From positions 1 to 59,899 of the forward strand of contig DDZZ01000056.1 in NCBI GenBank assembly GCA_002346535.1: DNA of 59,899 nucleotides, in the 5' to 3' direction. The DNA comes from Opitutales bacterium UBA2995 (GTDB taxonomy: Bacteria; Verrucomicrobiota; Verrucomicrobiia; Opitutales; UBA2995). Below are positions 34,958 to 44,373 of the stretch, piece by piece (within the stretch, counting starts at the first letter, position 1; each line of letters begins with the position of its first letter). The position numbers were made by a program, and so were the translations under genes. Under the pieces are notes generated by a model. It was not told the DNA's origin. It searched no databases and saw nothing but the letters and a program-made list of their open reading frames with translations.

Positions 34958-35560
34958 GTGACCAATAAAGCCCAAGAAGTTGCCATCGACCGCTTACTCA
35001 TACAAAAATTTAAAAACGGCGATGAAGATGCCTTCACAGAAATTGTATCTCGTTATTGGGACCGTATTTACGCGCGAGCTTTGCAGCTTCTAAAGAACAA
35101 GCAAGATGCAGAGGAAGTCACTCAAGACGCCTTTATCAGAGCCCACCGAGGACTAGAGAATTTCCGCGGAGACAGTGCATTTTCTACTTGGTTATTCCAA
35201 ATTGCCACCAATTTAGCCCACAATAAGTACTGGTATTGGTTTCGCAGAAAGCGGGGAGAATCCATTTCTCTAGAACAAAGCATCACTGATGAAGGTGATT
35301 TCAGCTTGATCGATATCTGTCCTATTGAAGGTCAGACTCCCAGTGAGGCAGCTATCACCCAAGAATTTGTTGATAAAGTGGCAGAAAATATGAAACATCT
35401 TTCTGAAAAACATCACGAAATACTAGTGATGAGAAACGCGAAGAACATGTCATACGAAGAAATAGCCCGGCAACTGGAGTTGTCGATTGGCACTGTTAAA
35501 AGCCGCATCGCTCGTGCCCGCATGAGCTTGCGCGAGAAACTAGGCAAAGACTTTCAATGA
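34958..35560 (+). CDS. ECF sigma factor (RNA polymerase sigma-70 family)
   Basis: 200 residues, starting at GTG 34958. Region 2 (about 15-85) has DAFTEIVSRYWDRIYARALQ, EEVTQDAFIRAH and FSTWLFQIATNLAHNKY. Region 4 (about 135-190) has LSEKHHEILVMRNAKNMSYE and SIGTVKSRIARAR, a helix-turn-helix for -35 recognition. There is no region 3, as expected of group 4 sigma factors. The downstream membrane gene overlaps by four bases and is very likely its anti-sigma factor. The regulon is unknown; cell-envelope stress is typical. Confidence 0.93.
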   Translation: MTNKAQEVAIDRLLIQKFKNGDEDAFTEIVSRYWDRIYARALQLLKNKQDAEEVTQDAFIRAHRGLENFRGDSAFSTWLFQIATNLAHNKYWYWFRRKRGESISLEQSITDEGDFSLIDICPIEGQTPSEAAITQEFVDKVAENMKHLSEKHHEILVMRNAKNMSYEEIARQLELSIGTVKSRIARARMSLREKLGKDFQ

Positions 35561-36177
35561 CAAATGATGTTTTCGAGGATCTGGTAAACCTATACCTGGA
35601 TAAGGAAATTAATACTGCCCAATTGGGAATACTACGTACTGAATTGGAAAGAAATTCCGAACGCCGGAATTTCTTCGAAAGCTATTGCCGTATGCATCAG
35701 GCCACGCATTTCGCGGCTTTGACTAAGTGCCCGGTCATTCCAAGGTTGAGCAATATTCCGGCTGCAGGCCCTAGAAAACCCTACTTTTTCGCCCTCAATT
35801 GGCATGTTTGGGCGGCCGGATTAATGATCGTCGTTTTGGGGACATATGCTACCGTTTATTTTAATGGACCCTTTGGATCTGCCCGAATTGAACTGGATCA
35901 ATCAAAAAGATTGGAACCGATTGTAACCTTTGCCACGGCCGAACCCGTAGATTCTATAGCACCTCTTGAATTTTTCAGGGCGCTCAAAGCCCGGGAACAG
36001 AATCAGAATTCGTCCTTTGTTCAGGAACTTAGGCACGCCCGGGCGACTTTGGGAGTTAAGGCGTCCGAAGACCCATCATTCTCTACCTGGAAAGAAATTG
36101 ATTCAGGACCACCCCTGAAATCAGAATCAGATCCAGGATTTGATCTCGAGTATTCCAATTACGAGTTTAAGCGCTAG
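35557..36177 (+). CDS. Membrane anti-sigma factor-like protein
   Basis: 206 residues with a cytoplasmic N-terminal domain (about 1-55; FEDLVNLYLDKEINTAQLGI and RTELERNSERRNFFESYCRM), one TM helix at about 84-103 (VWAAGLMIVVLGTYATVYF) and a periplasmic C-terminus without recognised domains. Start ATGA overlaps the sigma gene stop, so the two are coupled. The layout is that of FecR/anti-sigma proteins paired with verrucomicrobial and planctomycete ECF sigma factors. The zinc motif H-x3-C-x2-C is absent (only SYCRMHQ is seen), so it is not a canonical ZAS domain. Confidence 0.75.
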   Translation: MTNDVFEDLVNLYLDKEINTAQLGILRTELERNSERRNFFESYCRMHQATHFAALTKCPVIPRLSNIPAAGPRKPYFFALNWHVWAAGLMIVVLGTYATVYFNGPFGSARIELDQSKRLEPIVTFATAEPVDSIAPLEFFRALKAREQNQNSSFVQELRHARATLGVKASEDPSFSTWKEIDSGPPLKSESDPGFDLEYSNYEFKR

Positions 36178-36200
36178 ATTCAGGCGGTAACAAAAGGCTG

Positions 36201-36815
36201 TCAGGGATTTAACGCCGTCTTTATTATTTTTTCCACACTTGCGGATGGTCCCAATTGTTCTATGGCCCGGTTAACAGCTTTGTCTGCCTCCGTGACTTTA
36301 TAACCTAAGGCCATCAAGGCTGATATAGCGTCCTGAAACTGGGTTGATTCTCCTGAAGATTCTGCAATTGAGTCGGAATTTCCAACTGTTGATGGGCTCG
36401 AAGGGATTCCCGATTTCACCTTATCCTTGAGTTCAATAATTAATCTTTCTGCAGTTTTTTTTCCGATACCCGGGCATTGAGCCAGCAGCTTTGCATCACC
36501 ATTCAATATCGCAGATTGCAGCATTGAAACACTTAGTTTGCTAAACAAAGTGAGCGCCATTTTTGGACCAACTCCAGATACTTTTTCAACCAGTAGCTTG
36601 AAGAACTCCTTGTCTTCCCGGCTTATAAAACCGTAAAGGGCTTGCGAATCTTCCCGATAGACGGCGTATGTGAAGAGCTTGGCTTCTTTTCCAATTGTAG
36701 GAAGTTTTTCAGAGGTGGTGATGGGGACCTGTACTTCGTATCCCACACCTCCAGCTTCCAGGACCACTTGCAAAAGATGACTTTCAACGATGATGCCCTT
36801 TAATGAAGCGATCAT
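36201..36815 (-). CDS. ruvA: Holliday junction branch-migration protein RuvA
   Basis: 204 residues from the ATG at 36815 (MIASLKGIIVESHLLQVVLE); a 21-residue upstream extension would intrude on dapB and is rejected. Domain I OB-fold (1-65), domain II with helix-hairpin-helix motifs (FFKLLVEKVSGVGPKMALTL and CPGIGKKTAERLIIELKDK) and domain III (about 150-204) that contacts RuvB are present. It tetramerises on Holliday junctions. It starts 2 bases downstream of dapB; ruvB and ruvC are not in the window. Confidence 0.95.
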   Translation of the reverse strand: MIASLKGIIVESHLLQVVLEAGGVGYEVQVPITTSEKLPTIGKEAKLFTYAVYREDSQALYGFISREDKEFFKLLVEKVSGVGPKMALTLFSKLSVSMLQSAILNGDAKLLAQCPGIGKKTAERLIIELKDKVKSGIPSSPSTVGNSDSIAESSGESTQFQDAISALMALGYKVTEADKAVNRAIEQLGPSASVEKIIKTALNP

Positions 36816-36817
36816 TG

Positions 36818-37549
36818 CTATTTGAGGCCAAGAACGTCCTGCATATTGTAGAGTCCCGCAGGTTGGCTTACTACCCATTCGGCTGCATGAATCGCTCCCC
36901 GCGCAAAAATCATTCTATCCGATGCACGGTGGGTCAGTTCCAATCGTTCCCCAAAAGCAGAAAATTGTACTGTGTGGTCTCCAACTGCGTCTCCACCCCG
37001 CAGACTGTGGACACCAATCTCTCGGTCGGTCCTTTCTCCGGTAATTCCCTGACGTCCGTGGACTAACTGATGATCGGACCGATGAGATGCTGATTGGATT
37101 CGATCCAAAAGGTTCTCGGCAGTACCACTAGGGGCATCTTTTTTAAACCGGTGGTGCATTTCCAGCACTTCCACATCGAATGTATTGGGAAGAATTTCAG
37201 AAGCCTTTTGCGAGAGGTAAAACAGTAAGTTGACTCCCAGCGAATAATTTCCTGCCCAGACAACCGGCACTGATTTCAAATCCGCCAGGATTTTTTCTCT
37301 CTCTTGGTCAGAATGTCCTGTGGTTCCAATGACGATCGGTATCCCCTTTTTGCCAGCGCAATCAGCCAGAACAGGAGTAGCAGAATGATGACTGAAATCG
37401 ATGGCGATTTCGGCCTGGTCAATCGCTTCTGCAACTGAATCGCCTAAATCGATCCCTGCGCTTATGGTATGGTTTCCATCTTCAGCAGCCTGCTTGAGGG
37501 ATGCTCCCATACGGCCGAGAGATCCGTGGATTAAAATCTTCAGGCCCAT
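36818..37549 (-). CDS. dapB: 4-hydroxy-tetrahydrodipicolinate reductase
   Basis: 243 residues. The nucleotide-binding G-S-L-G-R-M-G motif lies at 9-15, DFSHHSATP marks the cofactor region, and the active-site signature is E130-M-H132-H133-R-F-K136-KDAPSGTA. It is second in the DAP/lysine pathway, following DapA. It overlaps dapA by 10 bases and is followed closely by ruvA, so dapA-dapB-ruvA form one transcript. No lysine riboswitch was seen upstream of dapA. Confidence 0.96.
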   Translation of the reverse strand: MGLKILIHGSLGRMGASLKQAAEDGNHTISAGIDLGDSVAEAIDQAEIAIDFSHHSATPVLADCAGKKGIPIVIGTTGHSDQEREKILADLKSVPVVWAGNYSLGVNLLFYLSQKASEILPNTFDVEVLEMHHRFKKDAPSGTAENLLDRIQSASHRSDHQLVHGRQGITGERTDREIGVHSLRGGDAVGDHTVQFSAFGERLELTHRASDRMIFARGAIHAAEWVVSQPAGLYNMQDVLGLK

Positions 37550-38442
37550 GCGGTAAGTTTTGCGTTTAGGTCTTCGACTGTATTTTTGAGAAGAGATCGT
37601 GTTTCGTCACCGACTGTGCAAAGCGGTCCTCGGACGACATCAGAATCGATGAGACCGGCCGCAAGCATTGCAGCCTTGACGGGTGCAGGGCTCGGCTCTT
37701 TAAAGAGGTTTACAAATAAGGGGTAAAGAGCCTCATTTAATGAGGAAGCAGTTTGGAGATCATTATTTAATGCGGCCCCAACCATATGAGCTACTGGTGC
37801 AGGCATTAAATTTGAGGCTACAGATACTACCCCTTTTGCCCCAACAGAGATAAAGGGCAGGGTTAGGCTGTCATCGCCGCTAAGTATGGTCATAGAATCG
37901 CCAAGGGCCTGGCGAATTTCACAAACTCGATCACAAGAGCCACCCGATTCTTTGATGGAGTTCACATGCGGATATTTTCCCCTCAAACGTACCAATGTAT
38001 CGATTCCGACTTCGATGACGCACCGGCTTGGGATTGAATATAGGATAATAGGTTTGTCCGTGTTATCGGCAATTGAACTGAAATGTTGGAAAAGACCTTC
38101 CTGATTGGGTTTATTGTAATAGGGTGTGACTACCAGCATGGCGTCGACAGATGCGTCGTGGGCCCTTTTTGTCAACCTGACCGCTTCACGAGTGGAATTT
38201 GATCCCGTGCCAGCTATCACCGGAACGCGGCCATCTGCAGTATTTACCACGCTTTCAATAACTTGCGAATGTTCTTCATGGGATAGGGTCGGGGATTCGC
38301 CGGTGGTGCCAACTGCTACCAACCCCTGAACTCCCTCTTCTATTTGCCACTCTGCAAAGGAATTGAGGCCAGCCCAATCGACATTCCCGTCTTTGAACGG
38401 GGTTATCATTGCTGTAAGGACACCATAAAAACTCTGTGACAT
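37540..38442 (-). CDS. dapA: 4-hydroxy-tetrahydrodipicolinate synthase
   Basis: 300 residues, a TIM-barrel Schiff-base aldolase. The Schiff-base lysine is K164 in VNSIKESGG, the catalytic tyrosine Y136 in ILYSIPSR, and the substrate loop GTTGESPTL at 45-53. It condenses pyruvate with aspartate semialdehyde. First gene of the dapA-dapB-ruvA operon; an ATG preceded by GGAG (GAGATTTCATT region on the complementary strand) fits the start. Confidence 0.96.
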   Translation of the reverse strand: MSQSFYGVLTAMITPFKDGNVDWAGLNSFAEWQIEEGVQGLVAVGTTGESPTLSHEEHSQVIESVVNTADGRVPVIAGTGSNSTREAVRLTKRAHDASVDAMLVVTPYYNKPNQEGLFQHFSSIADNTDKPIILYSIPSRCVIEVGIDTLVRLRGKYPHVNSIKESGGSCDRVCEIRQALGDSMTILSGDDSLTLPFISVGAKGVVSVASNLMPAPVAHMVGAALNNDLQTASSLNEALYPLFVNLFKEPSPAPVKAAMLAAGLIDSDVVRGPLCTVGDETRSLLKNTVEDLNAKLTAWA

Positions 38443-38693
38443 AATGAAATCTCCTTATTCTACTGCAGTGAAGTAGATTTTGGTTCCCAGGATAAATCAA
38501 GAAACTCTTCATATCTGCTGCGAATGCAAGCTTCTTAAATCTTCACCCGCATAAAGCTTTTTTGAATTGGTGGAGGGCATCTTATCAGTAAGGGCGATGC
38601 TATGAAGTTTTCGCCCAATCCAAGGCCCTAGAAATAACTAAAAGGGTCTTTTCTTAAGCTCTATCGGCATTGTTTCCTAAGTTTTTCCCTGAT

Positions 38694-38712
38694 AGTCTCG
38701 TGAGACTTTTTT
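38694..38712 (+). terminator. Short hairpin with T-run upstream of fabD
   Basis: AGTCT-CGTG-AGACT followed by TTTTT lies 41 bases before the fabD start codon. The shape is that of a weak intrinsic terminator, but no plus-strand gene precedes it, so it could be an attenuator in the fabD leader or chance. The 310-base dapA-fabD divergent gap otherwise shows no element I recognise. Confidence 0.35.
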
Positions 38713-38752
38713 ATTGATCGGATAGAAAATATCTGCTCCTCAGTGGGCGTTT

Positions 38753-39679
38753 ATGCCAAAAGCTTTAATTTTTTCAGGACAAGGTGCTCAAAAAGTAGGT
38801 ATGGGACGCTCCCTCTACGAAAGCAGCTCAAAAGCCAAAGCGCTTTACAACAAGGCCAATGAAGTTCTTGGGTACGATTTTTCCCGGGTTTGTTTTGAGG
38901 GGCCTGAGGAGGAGCTTACCAAAACCAACGTTTGTCAAGCAGCTTTGTACGTTCATGGAATTGCTGTATTGGCTCTTTGGAAGGAGACATTTCCATCGGA
39001 AACTGTGGGTGCGGCTTTAGGCTTGAGCCTCGGTGAATTGACCGCTCTTGCTTTAGCCGAAGTGTACGATTTTGAGGTTGGTCTCCAAATTGTTGCGGAA
39101 CGTGGAAGACTCATGCAAATAGCCTGCGAAGAATCCGATGGCGGCATGGCGAGCGTTTTGGGTGGAACCCGTGAACAGGTTTTCGATTTGGCAGCTGAAT
39201 TTGATGTAGATGTGGCAAATCTAAATTGCCCGGGCCAAATCGTTATTTCCGGCCCATCGGACAGAATTAACGAAGCTGTTGAAGTAGGGAAGGGGAGGGG
39301 TTTTAAACGAGTCCTTCCTTTGACCGTAGGGGGAGCCTATCACAGCCGCTTAATGGAACCGGCTCGAGCGGCATTTGAAGATTATCTTTCTGATATTTCA
39401 TTCTTCTCCCCCGAGTTTCCCGTCTTTTCCAATGTGGATGCGCAAGCCTCCGACGATCCGGATACAATCAAAGGCAACTTGGTTAAACAGGTCGTTTCTT
39501 CTGTTCTTTGGGAAGATTGTATGTGGGCGGCAAACGCAGTTGCAGAGATTGATGGATTTATCGAATGCGGCATGGCCGGTGTCCTTAAAGGGATGGCCAA
39601 ACGAATTGACCGTGATATGTCGGTGGATTCATTCGAAACATTCGAAGATTTTCAGGAATCTGGAGATGTATCGAGCTAG
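38753..39679 (+). CDS. fabD: Malonyl-CoA:ACP transacylase
   Basis: 308 residues. The N-terminal motif IFSGQGAQKVGMG and the nucleophile elbow G-L-S92-L-G-E are intact, with the catalytic histidine in GGAYHSRLMEPA near 202. It loads malonyl groups onto ACP and so supplies extender units for core FAS and, by inference, for the two specialised ACP/ketosynthase sets in this window. Unlike in many genomes, no fabH, fabG, acpP or fabF adjoins it. It is followed by a 301-base gap with a REP-like hairpin, then lepA. Confidence 0.94.
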   Translation: MPKALIFSGQGAQKVGMGRSLYESSSKAKALYNKANEVLGYDFSRVCFEGPEEELTKTNVCQAALYVHGIAVLALWKETFPSETVGAALGLSLGELTALALAEVYDFEVGLQIVAERGRLMQIACEESDGGMASVLGGTREQVFDLAAEFDVDVANLNCPGQIVISGPSDRINEAVEVGKGRGFKRVLPLTVGGAYHSRLMEPARAAFEDYLSDISFFSPEFPVFSNVDAQASDDPDTIKGNLVKQVVSSVLWEDCMWAANAVAEIDGFIECGMAGVLKGMAKRIDRDMSVDSFETFEDFQESGDVSS

Positions 39680-39796
39680 CTGGAGTTTTCATGGAATTGT
39701 TTTGATGAGTAGAATGACGACATGTCAATCTGCTTTGTCTCGCCATAGCAATGTTTCCAGGACCCCAGGTTTTAGCAGGATGAAACTAAAATATAA

Positions 39797-39814
39797 GAGC
39801 GGTTTTAACCGCGA
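39797..39814 (+). repeat. REP-like hairpin downstream of fabD
   Basis: GAGCGGTTTTAACCGCGA, with a perfect 6-bp stem GCGGTT/AACCGC and 2-base turn at 39799-39812. It keeps the GAGCGG...CCGCGA core of family A but lacks the TGTAG head. It could cap the 3' end of the fabD transcript. The rest of the 39680-39980 gap holds no gene. Confidence 0.4.
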
Positions 39815-39980
39815 CCTCTTTGATCTAAGGATCGCGAATAAATTTGCTCTGTTTACTTTAATCCGGTGAAGAATGCAGACTAATGAATAGCCTTGCTTAG
39901 GTTTGATATTTCCATCCAATTTCCCCTTTTATCCGGAGCCAGATTCAGTCCTGTAATACCAGCTTTGCTTCGGCAATACC

Positions 39981-41783
39981 ATGAATTCCCTAAACGACAT
40001 ACGCAACTTCTGCATCATTGCTCACGTGGATCACGGCAAGACAACTTTGTCTGACCGGTTGCTTGAAAGCACGGATACAGTAGTGAAAAGGGAAATGAAG
40101 GACCAATTGTTGGACTCCATGGATTTGGAAAGGGAAAGAGGTATCACAATCAAATCTCACCCTGTGAGCATGATTTACAAGGGAAATGATGGTCAAGATT
40201 ACCGATTCAATCTTATTGATACGCCAGGCCATGTGGACTTTTCATATGAAGTATCACGAAGTCTGGCCGCGGCCGAGGGAGCTTTATTGCTCATCGACGC
40301 TGCTCAGGGCGTTGAAGCTCAAACTGTTGCCAACGCGCACCTGGCAATTACGCAGGACCTTACGATCATCCCCGTAATCAACAAAATCGATCTCCCTGGA
40401 GCTAATCTGGATCTGTGCCTCCACCAGCTTGAGGAAATTTTGGCAATCCCCGCTGAGGAAGCAGTGTTGGCGAGTGCAAAAGAGGGGATCGGGATACAGG
40501 AAATATTAGAAGCCGTAGTCGCTCGAGTACCTTCACCGAGGTTAGCCGATTATCCGCAAACCCGCGTCCTCATTTTCGATTCGGTTTACGATTCATACAA
40601 GGGCGTCATTTGTTATGTGCGAATGTTTTCCGGTTCGTTGAAAAGAGGAGACAAGATAATAATGATGAGCGATGGGGTTCGTGCGGAGGTAAAGGAGGTT
40701 GGAATTTTTACCCCATCCATGAAGGATGAGAAGGAGCTTACTTCCGGGAATTCCGGATATGTGGTTACCAATATCAAGGCCGTTTCTGACATTAGGATCG
40801 GGGATACCATTACATTGGAAAAATCTCCGGCACCGGAAATGTTGCCTGGATACCAGGAAGTTCGACCGATGGTATATAGTGGTATTTATCCATTGGATAC
40901 AAGTGATTACCAGAAATTGAAAACAAGCATGGGTAAACTCCACTTAAATGATGCCGCTTTTACTTATCAGGCGGAGAGTTCTGTAGCCCTGGGTTTCGGT
41001 TTTCGCTGCGGCTTCCTGGGTCTTTTGCATATGGAGATTATCCAGGAACGGATTCGGCGAGAGTACGACGTGGACATCATCGCAACGTATCCAAGTGTTG
41101 TATATAAACTGGAAACCACGGATCATGAAAAATTTGAAGTTGATAATCCGGTCAATTTACCCGAGGCGGAATCCATTGCTGTCATTGAAGAACCCATGAT
41201 TACCGCAACTATTCACCTACCGAGTGAATTTGTCGGGGACATCCTTGCTTTGGTAATGGATAAGAGGGGTGTTTGTGAGAACACCGAAACAATCGACGAA
41301 ACACGGTTGATGCTGACTAGCCGGCTCCCTCTAAACGAGGTGCTGGTCGATTTTAATGACAAGCTGAAGAGCATGACTAAGGGCTATGGATCCATGGACT
41401 ACGAGTTTTCTGATTACCAGCCCTCAAAACTCGTCAAATTGGACATATTGGTTCATGGCGAGGCGGTGGATGCATTTGCGTCCATCGTGCATGTTGACAA
41501 GGCGGAAACCAAGGGTCGGGAGCTTTGCAAAAAGCTGAAAGAAATTCTACCCCGCCAAATGTTTAAAATACCACTCCAAGCTTCCATTGATGGAAAGGTA
41601 ATCGCCCGGGAAACATTGAGCGCGTTTCGCAAGGACGTAACCGCCAAATGTTATGGAGGAGACATTACGCGGAAGAAAAAGCTTTTGGAAAAACAGAAAG
41701 AGGGCAAAAAACGTATGAAACAGATTGGCAAGGTTTCCATTCCTCAGGAAGCGTTTATCGACATCCTTAAAAACACCAACTAA
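39981..41783 (+). CDS. lepA: Elongation factor 4 (LepA)
   Basis: 600 residues, full length. The GTPase motifs are AHVDHGKTTLSDRL, RERGITIKSHPVS, DTPGHVDFSYEVSRSLAAAE and NKIDLPGAN. The LepA-specific C-terminal domain ends with FRKDVTAKCYGGDITRKKKL and KRMKQIGKVSIPQEAF. It promotes back-translocation or affects initiation on the ribosome. It is followed 86 bases later by lepB, the classic lepA-lepB pairing. Confidence 0.97.
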   Translation: MNSLNDIRNFCIIAHVDHGKTTLSDRLLESTDTVVKREMKDQLLDSMDLERERGITIKSHPVSMIYKGNDGQDYRFNLIDTPGHVDFSYEVSRSLAAAEGALLLIDAAQGVEAQTVANAHLAITQDLTIIPVINKIDLPGANLDLCLHQLEEILAIPAEEAVLASAKEGIGIQEILEAVVARVPSPRLADYPQTRVLIFDSVYDSYKGVICYVRMFSGSLKRGDKIIMMSDGVRAEVKEVGIFTPSMKDEKELTSGNSGYVVTNIKAVSDIRIGDTITLEKSPAPEMLPGYQEVRPMVYSGIYPLDTSDYQKLKTSMGKLHLNDAAFTYQAESSVALGFGFRCGFLGLLHMEIIQERIRREYDVDIIATYPSVVYKLETTDHEKFEVDNPVNLPEAESIAVIEEPMITATIHLPSEFVGDILALVMDKRGVCENTETIDETRLMLTSRLPLNEVLVDFNDKLKSMTKGYGSMDYEFSDYQPSKLVKLDILVHGEAVDAFASIVHVDKAETKGRELCKKLKEILPRQMFKIPLQASIDGKVIARETLSAFRKDVTAKCYGGDITRKKKLLEKQKEGKKRMKQIGKVSIPQEAFIDILKNTN

Positions 41784-41869
41784 CCCTGATTTTATTAAGA
41801 TGTGCTATTGCAAAAATATTTTGAATCCCCTGATTGGCTTACCGATTTAATTCTCATATTTTAATTTAA

Positions 41870-43144
41870 GTGAAATCCCTTATTAAAAATAAAAATCACA
41901 AGAAACTTCGGGAACAAGCCGATAATTGGCTGCGTCTAGCCGAAAAAGTCTACCACTTTAGGAAGGACGTAATTTCAGCCGAAGACATTGTCGAGTTACA
42001 GGAAACTAGCCTGACGCTTAATACTGCGTTAAAGAAAAAGGGTCATGAGGATTGGGGAAAGGTGCGCCTTGCTTCCGAGGAGCTCGAAAAAGTCCTCAAG
42101 CGTGTAGGGGGCTTCTTTTATCCACATAATTTTTGGGCAGAGAACGCGGAAATGTTTATCGTGGCTGCCATCGTAGCACTGGCTATCCGAACCTTTTTCC
42201 TGCAGCCATTTAAAATTCCTACCAACTCCATGTTTCCGACTTATAATGGGATGACCCATGAAGTCTACGAAGCTGGTGATGAGCCAGGCTGGTTAGGTAA
42301 AGTTCTTACAACTATAGCCTGGGGTTCCGTGCGCAGGCAAATGGTAGCTCCGGTGGATGGGGAAATACTGATTCCAGCCCATGCTTATCCTGGTTATTTC
42401 GATCGAGTTCCCGGACGAAAATGGTTAGTCTTGCCGACTACCGTGCACGAGTATTCCTTTTTAGTAGGAAAAGAAAAAGCATCATTTAAAGTTCCAGAAG
42501 AATTTTCGCCGAACGAAGTATTCAAAGACGCATTCTTTCCTGATGAAGAAGGCGACTGGAATCAGATGGTTGCCAGATTTCGAGCGCAAGGCAGGCTCAT
42601 ACCGGACAGTAGGGGCTATCTTTTTGTACGAACCGGAAAAACGGTTATGAGAGGAGAAACAGCGCTTTCATTCGCAATTCATACCGGCGATGCCTTGTTT
42701 GTCGATCGCATGTCTTACCACTTTATCCGGCCGGATGTCGGCGATGCCATTGTCTTTAAGACCGAATACATACCGGCAACGGCGGATAACAAGTATTATA
42801 TTAAGCGGCTGGTAGGTGAACCCGGCGACGAATTACAGGTAAAGGCTCCGAAATTATACCGCAATGGAGAATTAATCACCGGTGCAAAAGCATTCGAGAA
42901 GAATGCAAATCAGGAAGGTGATTACTCGGGCTATTCCTTTTGGGATCCCTATAGAAAGATGAGGTACCTTTCTCGAAATGAAGATTTTGTCACAATACCC
43001 CCAGACTCATTTTTTGCCATGGGCGACAATTCTCCTTACAGTTCCGACAGTCGGTTTTGGGGTTTTATCCCGAAAAAGGAAATGGTGGGTCGAGCCATTT
43101 TTATTTATTACCCCTTCACAACCCGTTGGGGCCTGGCAAAGTAA
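41870..43144 (+). CDS. lepB: Signal peptidase I (long form)
   Basis: 424 residues from a GTG start. The N-terminal 90 residues are charged and helical, followed by a TM helix at about 95-112. The serine nucleophile is S120 in FKIPTNSMFPTYNG and the general-base lysine about K312 in YYIKRLVGEPGD; the box E motif GDNSPYSSDSRFWG follows. The Ser-Lys distance of 192 residues far exceeds that in E. coli LepB (S90-K145), which shows a large insertion with VAPVDGEILIPAHAYPGYFD. It cleaves signal peptides of exported proteins. Coupled with lepA. Confidence 0.93.
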   Translation: MKSLIKNKNHKKLREQADNWLRLAEKVYHFRKDVISAEDIVELQETSLTLNTALKKKGHEDWGKVRLASEELEKVLKRVGGFFYPHNFWAENAEMFIVAAIVALAIRTFFLQPFKIPTNSMFPTYNGMTHEVYEAGDEPGWLGKVLTTIAWGSVRRQMVAPVDGEILIPAHAYPGYFDRVPGRKWLVLPTTVHEYSFLVGKEKASFKVPEEFSPNEVFKDAFFPDEEGDWNQMVARFRAQGRLIPDSRGYLFVRTGKTVMRGETALSFAIHTGDALFVDRMSYHFIRPDVGDAIVFKTEYIPATADNKYYIKRLVGEPGDELQVKAPKLYRNGELITGAKAFEKNANQEGDYSGYSFWDPYRKMRYLSRNEDFVTIPPDSFFAMGDNSPYSSDSRFWGFIPKKEMVGRAIFIYYPFTTRWGLAK

Positions 43145-43223
43145 CTCATGAAATGGAACTGTTTCCCCTTTGTAGCCTCTGTTTCCTTGTTTTCTCCTGT
43201 TCAAGGTTAAAAAAAAATCCAAA

Positions 43224-44030
43224 TCACCTCCGGGCTAGAATAACAATAGCAGGTCCATTGGCATGCTCAGGATGATCAAATCCATAGTCGAATTGCGTAA
43301 ATCCGTTCTCTTCTAAAAATTGGGTGATGTCATCTTTCTTCATCCAAACGCTATGATCTAAGGTTCCCCCGCAAAAGGCATCATTTTCTGCGCTTTCTTC
43401 GTAGAGGAACGGATAGCCTCCACATTCGAAGGAGCCTTCACGAAGTTGTACTGGGTCTAAATATCTATCTTTTATGCTAGGCTGCGTATCAAGAACACCC
43501 TCATCAAAATAATGAGTCCAAATAAATATCGTATCCGTGATTTGGGAGATATTATAAAGCAACCTTAGGGGTTGTGTAGAGTGGTAGAGCACGCCGCTCG
43601 CTACACATATATCGAAATGTGACTCACAGTTTTCCAAATATTTTTCGAAATCACCAAATAGAAACCGGCTCGTTTTCATTCCGGTCAACTCTTTTGTGAT
43701 CAGACACTTGAGGTAAGAACGCTCATGAGCTTCAATTGCCAAGATTTCAGACGCACCAAGTTCTTCCATTAACCAGGTATGCGCCCCCTCGAGCGGTCCC
43801 AGTTCCAAAATGCGTTTTCTTTCAAAAGATAAACCATTGTCCTGTGCCCAGTAAAACCTTGGATCTTCAAAAAGTCCTGCCGGACCACCTGCTATAACAT
43901 TAAACTTTGAAGGAAATTCTGAGGACCATTCTCCCTTAAAAATATCCACTGAATTTTGATCGGAAGGTGAAGATAATGAGTAATTTTTGTTCTCGGAAAC
44001 GCTTTTCATGGAATTAGTACATAACTTCAA
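43224..44030 (-). CDS. Class I SAM-dependent methyltransferase
   Basis: 268 residues. Motif I is ILELGPLEGAHTWLMEELGA, followed by EILAIEAHERSYLK (acidic residue for ribose) and HFDICVASGVLYHSTQPLRL (motif IV-like). The chain ends in DYGFDHPEHANGPAIVILAR, seen in methyltransferases linked to sugar or lipid modification. No substrate can be named. It has an AT-rich upstream region with a remnant of another methyltransferase. It is convergent with lepB across 79 bases. Confidence 0.8.
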   Translation of the reverse strand: MKLCTNSMKSVSENKNYSLSSPSDQNSVDIFKGEWSSEFPSKFNVIAGGPAGLFEDPRFYWAQDNGLSFERKRILELGPLEGAHTWLMEELGASEILAIEAHERSYLKCLITKELTGMKTSRFLFGDFEKYLENCESHFDICVASGVLYHSTQPLRLLYNISQITDTIFIWTHYFDEGVLDTQPSIKDRYLDPVQLREGSFECGGYPFLYEESAENDAFCGGTLDHSVWMKKDDITQFLEENGFTQFDYGFDHPEHANGPAIVILARR

Positions 44031-44282
44031 AATTGGTTAGGATCAGGTAATTGGTCAGTGGGTTTGTAATGCTAATTTCAATTTGGGTAATTTGAAACGA
44101 CAATGTCATAACGTCCTATTCTAATTATGATTAGGTTTGTTTTTTGCAAATTACAGTACTTATGAGATAAAATAGACTATTATGAATGTCTCAATTGCTG
44201 GATATTTGAAATATGGATGTAGCTATGCTGGTTTCCCCATTCATGCAAAACTTCGATCACTGTGTTTTTCTATTGAAAATTG

Positions 44283-44317
44283 CCAAGTATCGTTGGAGTA
44301 CCTCCAATGATACTTGG
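44283..44317. repeat. Near-perfect 35-base palindrome
   Basis: The arms CCAAGTATC-G-TTGGAG and CTCCAA-T-GATACTTGG flank a TAC loop. 15 of 16 positions pair Watson-Crick and the last is a G-T (G-U in RNA). As RNA this gives a 16-bp hairpin with a 3-base loop. No T-run follows, so it is not a standard terminator. It lies in the 930-base AT-rich, gene-poor stretch 44031-44963. Confidence 0.6.
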
Positions 44318-44373
44318 GCTGTTCGTGAACCAGAAATTTTTGATGGGAAAGATGCACACAAATACCACCTTTT

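Noticed and set aside
38443..38752. A lysine riboswitch upstream of dapA
   Set aside because: The conserved junction motifs of the lysine riboswitch are not seen, and the leader is short.
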